Below are positions 23,985 to 35,684 of a stretch of 64,000 nucleotides of DNA, piece by piece. Under the pieces are notes generated by a model. That model saw only the letters and a program-made list of their open reading frames with translations, searched no databases and was not told where the DNA came from. The translations under genes and the position numbers were made by a program. Positions within the stretch are counted from its first letter, which is position 1; the number at the start of each line of letters is the position of its first letter. Source of the stretch: Deroplatys truncata (lineage: Eukaryota > Arthropoda > Insecta > Mantodea > Mantidae); contig CM060980.1 of assembly GCA_030765065.1 (NCBI GenBank), positions 63,100,364-63,164,363 on the forward strand, written 5' to 3'.

Positions 23985-24783
23985 ATTATCCAAGGAAAGG
24001 TATTGAACGCCTTCTCCTGGTTCAGGAAGAAGACGTGTGTCCATTCCCGAAATGGATATTGTAGTAGCAGAAAGGAACCGTTTCCAAACTGCTTCTGAAA
24101 TGAAGGCAATTCGCAATTCCCTAGATCAGCTCGAACAGCTCTGCGACGTGTAAATGACGCTGGACCTCTTGCAAGAACGACAGCAAAAAGCAGCATTTGA
24201 AGATTTGTTTTTCACAGATTGTTTCGCCTTTCATTTGCAGAGGAAAATACCAACCACGACTTGGAATAACATGATATTCTGGGACGAGGTGACATTTTCT
24301 TCCACAGGTAAGGGAAAATGGTTGTCCACCATAAAAGGGGTCCCGATACGATGCAAAATACGTGGCTTCACAATTTCATCATGGTCACGTATCTGTATCT
24401 TGTTGGGGCTGGATGGAAGATCTAGATGTGTTGTGGCAGCCTGACGATACACTGAAGTGAGTAATACATGTAATACTTGAGAATATTTTCATTCTCTCCG
24501 CGAGGATGAGATATCCTGTGAAATTGTTGAATTCGTACGGGCTAATCAAGTTTCAAAATGATTCTGAGAGAGGCAGGATATCAGAATGATAGACTGGCCC
24601 ACCTGTTCACTAGATTTGAACCCTATTGAAAATGTGTGGGCTGAGGTGAAAAGGGAACTGCGCTCGAATTTTCCTGTAGTTGCGCGAGGTATAAAAGATG
24701 CCTTCTGGGTACTAACTCAAGAAGCCTGGGATGTTACAGCTTCTCGTCCACGTTACGCAAGGATTTCATTTCATCCATACTGA
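23985..24783 (+). pseudogene. Tc1-like transposase relic
   Basis: Three frames together give a Tc1-type transposase. From about 24030, GRRRVSIPEMDIVVAERNRF and FQTASEMKAIRNS resemble the second helix-turn-helix region. At 24270-24300 a MIFWDEVTFSS string holds the first catalytic Asp. Another frame reads ASQFHHGHVSVSCWGWM, the usual tryptophan-rich strand. The last part (24586-24783) is clear: WPTCSLDLNPIENVWAEVKR, with the catalytic Glu in PIEN. The segment carrying the second Asp (QDNAPxH) is missing or unreadable, so there is a deletion between about 24440 and 24580. No inverted ends were found. Confidence 0.75.
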
Positions 24784-24799
24784 TGGCAGTTACACGCGC

Positions 24800-25685
24800 T
24801 GAGGTGCATACACTAGATTTAATTTTGTTTACTTTTTATGTGTTTTAGTTTCAGAAGATAATTTATTTGAATTTATTTCTTTAGTTATTTAAAACGAGTA
24901 TTTTAGTAGAATTGTGTTTTTGTGTACATGGATATACCTAAAATTTCAAATGCTAAAGTTATATTAATGCAATATTATGCTCTACATATCTAAGGTATTT
25001 AAAAGGAAGAGCACGTGTGTTTCATTTATATACAGAGCACTTACTGAAATTGAAATACACCGAGTTTGTATTTCTGGTGCTATTCATCACTTTTTCGAGC
25101 TACAGCTCGGGGAGGAGGAGCTGAACGTATTGGAGTGCTTAGATAAAAGAGAAATTTATGGCCAAAGGTTGTAATAAATCTTACCTGTTACAAACTTCAT
25201 TATCAGACGAATAACGAATGGTACATAAACAGTACAATGAAGTTTCATAAACTAAACCAAATTTAAAAAAATCCTTTTATCCTTTCAATGCTTATGGTAA
25301 ACGAATTATTATTTTAAGGTCGCTGTATCTTAACAGATAAGTCCTGCGATTAACAATAGCTGTGTTTATTTAGTTGACAGACGCAAATCCAGATTGCCAA
25401 ATAATAATACGTAAACTCGCGCTTTCTAAAGGTATCTTAATTCTTATCAGGAAAATGATAACATTGATATCTGTAAATAACAGCAGGCATTTGGCAGCTG
25501 ATAAGTCTAGAATATTCAGGGCGGAGAAGGGAAAGGCAGAGAAAGATCCATTTATACTGTGTGTTTTCGTGTATCATGATATTTTCTGGCCAGAAGTTCA
25601 GCAGCAAACAGAGCAAACCTTTTCAAAGAGGACTTATATTTATTCTTATTAGATTTCAGTACTATTGAAATCCTAATGTTCTGAA
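24800..25685. other. AT-rich gene-free stretch
   Basis: Only short frames (65 and 92 codons) without recognised domains. No repeat seen. Confidence 0.4.
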
Positions 25686-25689
25686 TAGT

Positions 25690-26400
25690 TAAGAGTTAAA
25701 TGGTTAGACAGAACATATAAATCTGTGATAGAAATAAGAATGTTTTATGGTATTGAAATGTGGAACTGGAAACTGGATAAGAAATGGTTTGGTGCATAGA
25801 TCATTCTGCAGAAAAGTTCTGGGTTTACCAATTTCGAAAGTGAAAGAGGTTATTCAAATAGAAATGGGAAGAGTAGTAAGAAAAGGTTTGATTATGGAGA
25901 GTCTTGAGACGTTTGCAAAGGATTCTAAACTTGAATGAGGATAACTTATTAAAATTGTTTAATTTAGCAAGAATCGTCGCTAAAAGCTAAGAGATGGTTA
26001 ACTAGTATAAGAAATAATTTGAAACGCAATGGAATAGGCGATTTTTGGAGAAGGAGAGAAACAACTATCGAAGGTTTTAGAAAGAGGCAAGATTACCATA
26101 TGAAGATGCAGAGAAAGAAAACATGTTCCGCAGCTTATTGAGTGAAGAGATCATGGGTATCTCATTTTGACTGAAATGTTCTTGGGATAGAGAAATACAT
26201 GTTGATAAAGCAAACAACGAGGAAAGAGAGGGTATAGCATGGGGAAAATGTGAAGTTTGGATGTTAAAAGGTGGGAGAAATTATATAATGCAAGTGAGTG
26301 TTCTGTGTGTGGTGGGAGAGCACATGTTTTTGATTGTAAATGAACTAAAAGCTGGATAGAAGAATTTATTAACCACAAGCTGTTTTTGAAAAGGATTTAA
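25690..26400 (+). pseudogene. C-terminal relic of a non-LTR reverse transcriptase, second copy
   Basis: The plus strand encodes RTYKSVIEIRMFYGIEMWNW and then RSFCRKVLGLPISKVKEV and IEMGRVVRKGLIMESLET, the same module as at 8150-9090 on the minus strand. Further on, ASECSVCGGRAHVFDCK is a zinc-binding-like tail. Stops and frameshifts are frequent. No polymerase core precedes it, so it is 5'-truncated or decayed. Confidence 0.6.
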
Positions 26401-26479
26401 AAGCAGGTTTAAGTAGAAGTTTTAGAGAAGAGAGTAGGACTAGGACCAGGACAAGTAGTAGGGGGATTTAGCACCTTGA

Positions 26480-26985
26480 CATATAGATATTTTGAGCCTA
26501 AGCCCTTAACGGGGCGCCCCCTGGAGGGAGGGTTGAGGTATGAGAAGACAGAGGGAGCCCGGACCAGGAGGCACGACATGCAGAAGACAGGGTCCTTACT
26601 TTTCCAGATATAAAGTTCTCGGATGGCACCTGGCTCCCATTCCCCTGCAGGCTGGCACATCCCATTGGGGGCCCGGGATTCGAGACCATCCTCATTTCGG
26701 GGGAAGAAATGTTTTGCATAGAGCATCCTTTACCCCTACCTTTTAACGTCGACACTTGCAACCCTGAAACAGACAAGCAGTTGAAAGTTGAAGTGAAATG
26801 AGAATGGAGGTGAAGTGGAGGGACAGGAAATTTGGAGGATGTAATTCCCAGAAATCGCCTAGTGACCCGGAGAAACCCCTGAAAAACCCATGGGTCAGGA
26901 AGGTCGGCCGCGGGAATCGAACCTACGCCCTCCCGAATGCGGGTCACAGACTTTGCCACCTGAGCCACCCCGCTCGGTAGAGGAA
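26480..26985 (-). repeat. GC-rich tRNA-derived SINE, about 500 bp
   Basis: On the minus strand the head has box A GGTGGCTCAGGTGGCAAAG and box B GGTTCGATTCCCG. The body has GGTTTTTCAGGGGTTTCTCC and, further on, TTTCAGGGTTGCAAGTG, both shared in form with the element at 11040-11470. The remaining part to about 26480 is GC-rich and contains CCCGGGCCCCC. The 156-codon frame on the minus strand here is a by-product of base composition. Confidence 0.75.
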
Positions 26986-26999
26986 GTAAAAGCTACACC

Positions 27000-28360
27000 A
27001 TTATGTATATAAAGTAAAAATTAAATGAAAATGAGCTGTGAAAGGAGAGAGAGGTACAGCTTAATTGTTAAATTGTATGAATTGAAGCAGCTGTCTACTG
27101 CATGGATAGTCAGAGTAAAATTTTATTAGGCAGCATAATTATAAATTCTCTGAGCACTTTAAATAAACAAATACTGATCTGAAATGTCAGAAGATGTCCT
27201 TTTAAATGATGGGTTCGAGAGCAATAATTTGATATAAATGCATTTGTTTTAGAGAACCACATTTTTCAAAAATCACGTGCACTTGTGACATATAATACAT
27301 TTAGTATTTAGGTCGGGCACAGGTGTTTCTTAGGGAATTCTGGAGATGTACCATCAGAGACGCAGGTTTGATATGTGTAGGGGTAATTAAAATACAGTCC
27401 TTTTCTTTGTATTCAATATTCACGAAATGTCATCCTAAAACTGTGATAAAGGACTGTTTCGAAATTGATGGCTCTATACCTTCTCAAAGTGAGTATATTT
27501 AGCAAAATCTGAAATTTGTCTCAATAATCATGCGCATTCTCGTTCAGGAATGAGATTTTAAATTGAAGTTTGACCTGGAAATGAACATATCCGAGGTAAA
27601 CATTAAGGTGCTTGGAGAAAAATTTCGAAAAGTACCATAAGGATTTACAAAGGTTGGCGTGCTTAAGGCGCCACACACGCTAGAGTATTTCTGGTGTAGA
27701 TACTAAAAACTATTTCACTTCCACAGAATGTGTACTCAATCGATAACCCCCCTCCCATTGTAATTAAACTTACTGAAAAGCACTCTCTTCTTGTATAGAC
27801 AAGTAATTCCTTGATAGAATCGGCTCTTTCTTGTTGAATACCTCCACCTACGTGCTTTCTATACTACCTCGGAATGCGTTGTTTATGTATTGCAAATTCA
27901 CAAAGTAAGAGCAAACTATTACAAATGATGTCATTACCTAAGTTTCTCATGCAGCTATGCGAGCTCATTCAGTGGTGGAATGTAATACTGCCTGTATACT
28001 CGTGGTAATCAAACTTTTGAAAGTTTAACTGCTGTGATTTATGCAAGATGCGACATCCGGTATACTGCCGCTGCCCCAAACGCAAATATCAGAATATAGC
28101 AGAATCTAGCCCAAAAGTATACTAATATTATTTGAAACTGTCATGTACTATAGATAGTAGCACAATATATAGTGCGTTTCAGTAAATGCAATGCCGACGT
28201 TTTACAAACAAAGACCGCTGTATTCATCTCGATCTAGGTAACTTGTTCGCCTCGATAATGTATGCTAATACTGGAAGGTTGATCACTCTAGATTTGCTCT
28301 CTAGAGATGCCAGGTTCAAATCCAAACACATGCGACATTTTTAGCATGAAAGTGCAAGCC
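27000..28360. other. AT-rich gene-free stretch
   Basis: No frame of note. A box-B-like GGTTCAAATCC near 28312 could be a SINE relic, but no box A was found. Confidence 0.45.
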
Positions 28361-28366
28361 GGGAGT

Positions 28367-29200
28367 TTATTTCGGAAATAAAATGTGTGTAATAATTTTC
28401 TGTGATGATTGCTCTTTGTACATTTTAAGCACTATCTCCCTCAATAGTTCCCTATACTGGCAGTACATCGTTCCCAACGCTTCTTCCATTTTTGGAAAGT
28501 CTCCTGGAACGCACTTTCTCCTGGAGCGCAGGTCTCTTGTCGCGTTGTCCTGAATCTCCCCTATGGTTTGGAAACGACATTCTTTCAACGTGGTTTAAGT
28601 TTGGGAAACAGGAAAAAGTCTACTGGAAATCGGAAAATAGGGTGGATGGGGCACAGCAGGAGTCTCATGTTTTGCCAGATAACTGCGGACAAGGAGCGAC
28701 GCGTGTGCTGGTGCTTTGCCATGATGAACATCCAAGTCTGGTTTTCCACAATCAGGTCTCTTCCTGCGTACAACATCCCTCTAACACGCTAAAATTCCCT
28801 GGTATACTTCCTTGTTTAACGTATGACCACGTGATAGAAATTCCTGATGGACAATCTCGACATGGTCATCATCTGTTGATGTGGAAGGTCGTCCAAGCCT
28901 GGGATCCTCACAAACCGACATTCTGGCTGCTCAAAACGCTGAAACCTGTCATAGTACTGCGTGTGATTCATTGTAGAAAATTTTCACACTCGCGTTGTTC
29001 TTTAAGCTCTTTCATTGGCACTTTATCACTAATCGACGAACAGTCTGTGCACGTGGTCACTTCAGCGCTTGTAGCTCGCAGCTCGGCAACTAACGGTCAT
29101 AGCGAAACGAAGCTAATGGCAGTTTGTTGTCTAAACCTGCCGCTAGCACCCGTGCGGTCTGTGCCGGTTGACGCGCTATTTCAAAAGTTCAGTCGTTTTT
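28367..29200 (-). pseudogene. Mariner-like transposase relic
   Basis: On the minus strand the C-terminal part reads VDFFLFPKLKPRLKECRF, the mariner signature in which the third catalytic Asp precedes a FLFPxLK string. EIQDNATRDL and a diverged tail to about 28367 follow. Upstream, in other frames, GRPSTSTDDDHVE and IVENQTW resemble the linker after the N-terminal helix-turn-helix. The region with the first two Asp residues is degraded or lost, and stops are common. The 264-codon plus-strand frame at 28492-29286 is simply the antisense of this relic. No inverted ends were identified. Confidence 0.65.
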
Positions 29201-29261
29201 TAGACAACTCGTATACTTTCAAATTAATTACAAATGCACATATTTTTGAATTTGGTTTACG

Positions 29262-29584
29262 TTCTCTACTACATGCTTACCTGTAGAAACATTTTCATAT
29301 CAAGATTTCACCGGAAATATGCGGTTTGAGACACTCGGAAAAAGATAGAAAGAAAAAGAAAAGACAAAGCATTTTTAGAACAATGTCCGTGCGTTGTCTG
29401 TCTGTGAACAGCATAACTAAAAAACGAAAAGTTGATTAAGTACCAAAGCTGGTACTGAAGTTAGCATTTTCCAAGCATGCGACACGAAAAGTCTCTCCAC
29501 CTCAAACTACTCTTTATATGACCTAATTTTCATTAGGTATTTTAGATTTTCTAAAAAATGACAAAATGTTTTATTAAATATGTT
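29262..29584 (-). repeat. Family R copy 3, first half
   Basis: It begins TTCTCTACTACATGC, runs through the family landmarks CTGTGAACAGCATA and CTAAAAAACGAA, and stops at ATATGTT where a 2.5-kb insertion begins. The second half resumes at 32063. Confidence 0.7.
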
Positions 29585-32062
29585 AAGCTCGGGTGAATCG
29601 GGACAAAAATGTAAAATTCCAAACATTGGTTCTATTTTCAGTAGAACTTTGATTTGTTTCATTCCATGGTTTTACACACTTCCTTAGCAACCAATAATGC
29701 AGTGTGTTATTGGAAAAAGACACGCAGGGAGTGTAGTGAAATTTTTGTTGCACTACTGAATGTCCGTATTCATCTTTATGAATAAGGATGAATCGGGACA
29801 GCTTTCGAGCAATGTTATTTACGAAAATAATTATTTATTATTATACGTATTTATTTTAGGACATATTATATACATTTGCCTTAAATATCTTCAAATTATA
29901 CACTACCACATACCGACTGAGTTTGAATTACTCTCACAAACTTCAGCGGTGATTCCCGGCTGGAAATGAAGCATAAAAGCTCATATTACCTTGTGTCCAG
30001 AAATGCATAGTTTCCAGAGTAGATGACACTGAAGAACGACATCAAACAAAGAGCCCCAGCACACAGTACATGGCCTGAATCCTATTCATGTCTCAACAGA
30101 TGTTCAAGTGGTCTCCATGGGATGCATTGCACGCGTTCACACTCGCATTATGGATTGCCTCACTCGTTCAAATGTTCCGTGCTGTGTCCGAATATCGTGA
30201 CAGGCTTCTGGACACACTGTTGAAGGGTGTGAACATCAGGAACAGGCTCAGCATACACAATGCTTTTCAGATGTCCTCACAAGCAACAATCCAGGGCATT
30301 TAAGTTCGGTGATCGAGCAGACCATGAAACAGGATCTCGACGTCTTATCCAACGTCTGGGGAAGACGTTGAGGGGTCGGCGAACATTAATGCTGAAGTGG
30401 GCTGGCGCTCCATTGTGCTGCAGCCATATTGCCTGTCGTATTGCCAGGTACATTCTCCAGCAATGGAGGCAGTGTGTTTTGCAGTAAGTCCAGATACGTT
30501 TCTCTGTTCAGGCGTTGTGAAAGAAGAACTGGTCCAAGCTGTCGGACGCCATTAATCCCTGCCCAAACATTAATGTTGAATCGCTGTTGAACAGACACTT
30601 CAACCATTCCGTGAGGTTTCTCTGTAGCCCATAGAGACGATTATGCAGGTTAATTATGCCACCTCTGCCAAAGGTCACTTCATCGGTGAAGAGGACTGAA
30701 GACCGAAATCCCATAAGGTGATGGCCTGTTGTACAAACCAGCGACAGAATCTTCCCCGTGGAGAAAACTCCGCCGATTATAATGCCTGCACACGTTGGAA
30801 GTGATGGAGATAATGCGGTTGTCATGCAGGATACAGATCGTCCTTTGACTTACACCCAATTGGCGGGCCAGTTGCCTGGAGCTTGTACCAGGATTGCTCT
30901 CAATATCATGGAGAACATGTTCCTCCAAATCTGGTTTTTTGACAGTTCGCAGGCATTTGTCTGTCTGAAGGACTCATGGTAACACAAACGCCGAAATTGC
31001 TGCATATGTTGTGTGATGTGGGTGGTGCTACCTGTCAGGGTACGTGGCTCGGTACATCCATGCTGCCTTTTGACCGTTTCAACCTGATTGGCCATACACG
31101 AACACCATCTCGGCTTGTTCCTGGAATGAATACTGGACCATTGTGCTTCTAAATTGCTTAATCAGACTATGTCTTGTTTTCACTGCCAGTCTTGAAGACC
31201 GACTGAGTATAGCAAGTCTTTCGAATCTCCCTCTGTTATCAAAGAATGGAAAATCGTACATCATATAGAAAATCATGTTCAGAGAAAACATTTCCATTGA
31301 ATGGATGCATATCGTTGGCCCAAATCCATTCTCAGCATTCGCAGATGTCCCTGCTTTCAAACAAGCGACTTTGAATATTCTTCATTCCAAACGAGTCATT
31401 TTATGCTCGCTTTCAGTGTTGCGTTTGAAATTATTACACGCATTGTTGTAACGTGTTATTTGGCCACCCTTTTTCATCAATGGAACCCCACCTACACATT
31501 GTAGACGACGAAGGCGCTGCATGACGCACTCCTCTGGCGAAATGCAACAACAGCTTTGTGCATATCATCTTCTGCTTAAATATGTTTATCGATATCCATT
31601 TGCGACAAAATAATGAAACAAATGAGAAAAATGTGTAGTCCTTATTCAGCCATAATTTAATGTCTACATCCGAAATGTATTGTGTCTAATTTTTCATAGG
31701 TTGGTAACACTTCATCTAGTGTCGACAAATAAGAGAGCTGAATACTTTATGAATACTAATCAGATGAATACTTTATCATTAAGGACAAACTAATCCATAA
31801 CCAGAGCACAGTTAATTAACTACACTCTTCATTCCAAAATAAAATATTAGAAGTAAGAAATAAGTCGCCTTTTTACCTTCAACTGCTGCTCTTTATGTTG
31901 CAATCTGCAGAAAAGGAACCTACACAGGACGACGGTTTAGCAGTCCCCTGGCACATCAAGTATTAATACTAACCGTAAGATGTCACGGCTTCCTTATGCA
32001 CGGTTAGTTTTGAGAAAACATTTCTCGAAAAGCTGTTCGTATTCACCCGAGGTTATCCCAAC
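29585..32062. mobile_element. 2.5-kb insertion with short imperfect inverted ends, inside family R
   Basis: The left end is AAGCTCGGGTGAATCGGGAC, and the right end, reversed, is AACCTCGGGTGAATACGAAC. A second pair of related sequences lies inside: GGATGAATCGGGACAGC at 29786 and, reversed, GGGTGAATACGAACAGC next to the right end. The flanks both carry ATATGTT (29578-29584 and 32063-32069), a possible 7-bp target duplication. Repeated GGTGAAT motifs near both ends suggest a DNA transposon with repeated binding sites. The DUF4817-type transposase relic at 30230-31160 may be its own or a further insertion. Confidence 0.5.
30230..31160 (-). pseudogene. DUF4817-type (IS630/mariner-like) transposase, disrupted
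   Basis: Read right to left on the minus strand, MVQYSFQEQAEMVFVYGQSG is the N-terminal DUF4817 helix. A spacer is followed by NPGTSSRQLARQLGVSQRTI, a second helix-turn-helix. The first catalytic Asp lies in VLFTDEVTFGRGG, and then RFNINVWAGINGVRQLGPVL. The second Asp position reads QHNGAPAHFS, with Asn in place of Asp. The third region is SARSPNLNALDCCL, with the usual SPDL changed to SPNL, followed by a stop codon. At least three frames are needed. It is related in design to the better-preserved transposase at 40115-41162. Confidence 0.8.
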
Positions 32063-32345
32063 ATATGTTTAAGATGTGTGCATGATAAATAAAATGTATA
32101 TCTTGAATTTCTAGGAATAGCCTGTGCAGACCTCTTCATTCTGATCTTAAGAACTGCTTTTTAAAAATTTGATTATCACTTTAGTCTACTGTATTTTACC
32201 TATCTACAATGACATGTGTAAATTTTCATTCAACGTTTATTTTGATTAACGGGAAGTAGGTAGGAGAATAAGATTTTCTAAGAGTAGTTTGAACAAGAAT
32301 GAGTAGAGAAATTCATGTGAGTGTAACACATTGAATTTTTTCTCG
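32063..32345 (-). repeat. Family R copy 3, second half
   Basis: It resumes the family R sequence with GATAAATAAAATGTATATC, CTTGAATTTCTAGGAATAG and the terminal GAGTAGAGAAATTCATGTG and GTAACACATTGAA. With 29262-29584 it makes one copy interrupted by the insertion at 29585-32062. Confidence 0.7.
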
Positions 32346-32540
32346 TGGTCATGCAAGGAGCATGGAATTTCAAAACCATCACTTAGTGATAACTGTCTAA
32401 AAATCTGACTATCGCTTCTATTACGAATGCGTAAACGTATAATGAAAGTTTATCTCAATTAACAAGATAAACAGAAATAAGTTTTTGTAAGAATAGTTTG
32501 TAGAACGTAATATTATAATATAAAACTGGACATCGTAGCC
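32346..32540 (-). repeat. Family R copy 4, partial
   Basis: Only the part next to the less constant end is present. It matches 6895-7090 (for example TTTATCTCAATTAACAAG against TTTATCTCGATTAAAATT). It directly abuts copy 3. Confidence 0.5.
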
Positions 32541-32566
32541 TTTGTAAAATGTAACGGCAAAAGCAC

Positions 32567-32610
32567 TATTATTATTATTATTATTATTATAAATATTATT
32601 AATATTAATT
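32567..32610. repeat. (ATT)n microsatellite, imperfect
   Basis: About eight ATT units followed by interrupted units. Confidence 0.9.
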
Positions 32611-32819
32611 CGGCGCCTGTCCTCAAACTACTGTCCTCAAATTGCTGCTATGTTAACTATAAACGTTACATCGCAGTAATTTCGAAAGGAGACATTAGGA
32701 CAGGTAGTGGTACTTAAGCCATGATAAGGATAAACTGTCCCACTTATAACTTACTATTGAAGTTATACAAAATATTTCAATGCTAGAACTTATTAAATTA
32801 ATTCATAAGTGATAATTTG

Positions 32820-32965
32820 CTTCCACACCAGCCGTGGTAGGCACTTACGACGAAAGATTGAATTAGACATGAAAAATTCAATGACACGACTTGGATTTCG
32901 AACCGCGGATCTTCGGTTCTCCGTGCCGATGCTCCTGTCGCTTGAGCTACCATGGCGAAACATCT
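32820..32965 (-). repeat. tRNA-derived SINE
   Basis: On the minus strand, box A is TGGTAGCTCAAGCGACAGG and box B is GGTTCGAAATCC, about 35 bp apart, inside a tRNA-sized head. The tail after it differs from the bodies of the GC-rich SINEs in this window, so it is probably a separate family. Confidence 0.65.
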
Positions 32966-34370
32966 ACTCAGGCATTATATTTTCTCAGTGAATAAGTATG
33001 CATGTCACACCTAGGTTTCTAAACACCCTTACTGTGTATTTATAAATGTATACATGTACAGGGAAAAACTAATGACACTGCATTAAAACGAAAACTACGG
33101 GTGAATTTCGGTAGGATAATGAACAATTAAAATTGTTAATCAAAACGACGAAGTTTTAGCTCCATAACTCTTTAAGAGCTTATGTTTATGGCGCGACTTC
33201 TTTTACAGCAACTGCGCGTCCATTAAGAAGACTGCGCTGTGATACATCCCAAGCCCATCGCACAAATAAGTTAGGGTGGCTTCGGATATTAAGGACGGCA
33301 GGGCCCATGTTTACCAAGATTTTCTGCTGGTCTTAATAGCTGTTGCGTGACGAGGTGGATAGAAAGTCTTTAATTTTTATATTTGCTCTGTTGCTTTATG
33401 GCTCCTACGTGGGGTGATAACGGCGCCCGTGGCAGATGTCCAGGTACTTGACCCTGCTAATGGGGTCAGACAACAGTTGTTTCATCACGCACTACCATAG
33501 AGCAAAAGAGCCTTTCTTGGAATTCTCTGATGATATTTGTTTGAGCAGGTCATTTTTGTTTCCCATTCCCATAAACGTTGCATCCATTGCATTTAAAGGG
33601 ATGAGAATCTGCTACATTTAAAGCACTATACAGGGAGCATTACAGGTGAATCATCCACCCACAGGTTTTCGAAAATATCTAACCTACAATATTGAAATAT
33701 TTCCTAAAAACATCACCAAATAAAACAATAAATCCGAGTTACGTTTATTGCATTTGTTCTTCAGTATAACCAGCATAATTAATAAACGTTGCACTCAGTT
33801 CTGTGCTTTAAACTTGGTGCCACAAAACTTTTTATTTGTTGTATGTTATTGCTTTGTCATTTGAGTCGAAGCAGTTAAACCAAATACTAATTATGATCAA
33901 TTATTTATTAACATGGCCAGGATTCTGATGTCATCTTTTAACTGTTGTATCATAGGCATTGCTAACTTGTACATAAATCCTTAACATGGGTCCTATATTA
34001 TGACAAATTATTACGTCATTTATGCCATTTTCAATTTTAGAGCATTTTTTCGATTTTACGTCATTATTTTATCACCCTTTTCAACCTTGCGTTTTCATTT
34101 AGTCATTTTCTTGCATTTATATTGACTATATAAAGAGTTTTATATTGCATAAACACAGGTTTTAAAACCTCAGAAATTTCACATTTAAATTGAAAAATAA
34201 TAGTAGCTTTCCTATTTAATGGTAAGTCTGGAAGGGGTTGCTTGTGGGTGGAGGGGTGGCTGTTGTGAGAGGAACAGGTATCACTACAGTTATAAATTCT
34301 TGTTCCAAACATGAGATGAGAGAGATCAGTTTTCCCCCTTTTTGCATTAATTAGTGTACAGCCGGGTGCT
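32966..34370. other. AT-rich gene-free stretch
   Basis: No supported gene. A TACAGGG string at about 33632 looks like a transposon end, but no inverted partner was found. Confidence 0.4.
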
Positions 34371-34777
34371 AAAAAAAAAAAAAAAACGATATGTGGAACC
34401 GCGGTTTACCCTGGCAATCAATAATTAACACACCTCTGCCGCGCCTTCCATACCTCATTCGGTTACAGAGGTTAATGCTTAAATGCCGAACCAATAAGAG
34501 CCGAGCTCATTCAGGGGCTAGTATAGACAGTCTTTGGGAGACATATTGTTTCAACCATATCGGTGCCCTATACCGATTCTCCACCCCTTTCATCGCCCAG
34601 CTAAGCGTAACCTTTCTTCATAGGGCAATGCTAGTGTATCGAACTGCAGCTAAAACCAATAGAAGCTCACCTAAGGCAAGCGCGGAACACAAATGAGATT
34701 TTCTGTCAACAATCAAGAATGGAAAACATTAAAAGTAATCAAAGGCATCGGCACGTTTTTTTTTTTTTTTTTTTTTT
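34371..34777. other. GC-richer segment between A16 and T22 runs
   Basis: A run of 16 A (34371-34386) and a run of 22 T (34756-34777) bracket about 370 bp that are clearly less AT-rich than the flanks. They contain two CCAATA strings. No coding frame with a domain and no RNA family was recognised. Confidence 0.4.
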
Positions 34778-34999
34778 GCACTCGACTGTAGTGTCAGGTT
34801 GCTATTGCCCTTATCCTTATGACGTGTCAGGCTGTGAAGACATCTTCATTCGCTGTGTATTTTGTATAATCTACGAATTCAAAGGAGATACAATCTTGTA
34901 ATAACTGCTTCAAAAATAATTTTCTTAATTTTCTTGTCAGGTCTTGTCTTGTCAGGTTGGAATAGTCTTTCCATATAGCAAGCATCCGCGTCATTGTCC

Positions 35000-35232
35000 T
35001 GCACTGCCACACACCACGAAGCCTAGAAGCACACCTAAAAGATGAGAGGAAACCGAATGAAAGGGGAATGAGCGAAAGGAAATAATGATAGATGAGAAAC
35101 CACTCCAGCATTCGCCTACCGACCAGAGAAAACCACAGAAAACCACCCAGTGGACGATCGACGGGAATCGAACCGGTATCTCCCGAAGAATGCAAACCTC
35201 ACATGTTACCGCGGAGCCACCTCGCTTGGTTG
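35000..35232 (-). repeat. tRNA-derived SINE
   Basis: On the minus strand, box A is GAGGTGGCTCCGCGGTAAC and box B GGTTCGATTCCCG. The body has GGTTTTCTGTGGTTTTCTC and a pyrimidine-rich part, close to the bodies at 11040-11470 and 5590-5876. It is one of the better-preserved SINE heads here. Confidence 0.8.
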
Positions 35233-35684
35233 AAATAACATTGCTCATCATAATTTGAATCTTGAGGGTCAGCCGGTTAAATTGTAATATGGTTTGTATT
35301 AAATGAACTTTTGTTATCAACCTTGAAAGTCTGCTTGCATGTTAAGTATTTAAACACTGTTTAATTGTTCAATTTTTGTGTTATAGTAATAAAATGCAAG
35401 AAAGTATTATTTATGCTGCATCTGTAGCTTCTCTAGTTTAAGTGCATAGATCTGCCATGACTGATTTTGATATTGGAGCCGGCTCGCTCATTGAGAGGTT
35501 TTGGAAGTTGACAGGAAAATGTTTATAAAGCCCAGTAGAATTTATAAAAGTGATTATGTTTTTAAGGAGCTTGTTATTTTAACCAGTTTTTACGTAGTGT
35601 GTCTTATGTAAATATTTAAACGAGCGCTTAATGGGCCAAGAAGACGGACCTATGTAATACTTGTGGCTTAGCAGAATCCATATA

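Noticed and set aside
26498-26968. 156-codon minus-strand frame
   Set aside because: It runs through a GC-rich SINE with tRNA promoter boxes; the frame is a product of composition.
28492-29286. 264-codon plus-strand frame
   Set aside because: It is the antisense of the mariner-like relic and has no domain of its own.
33631-33660. TACAGGG end of a MITE
   Set aside because: No inverted partner within several kilobases on either side.
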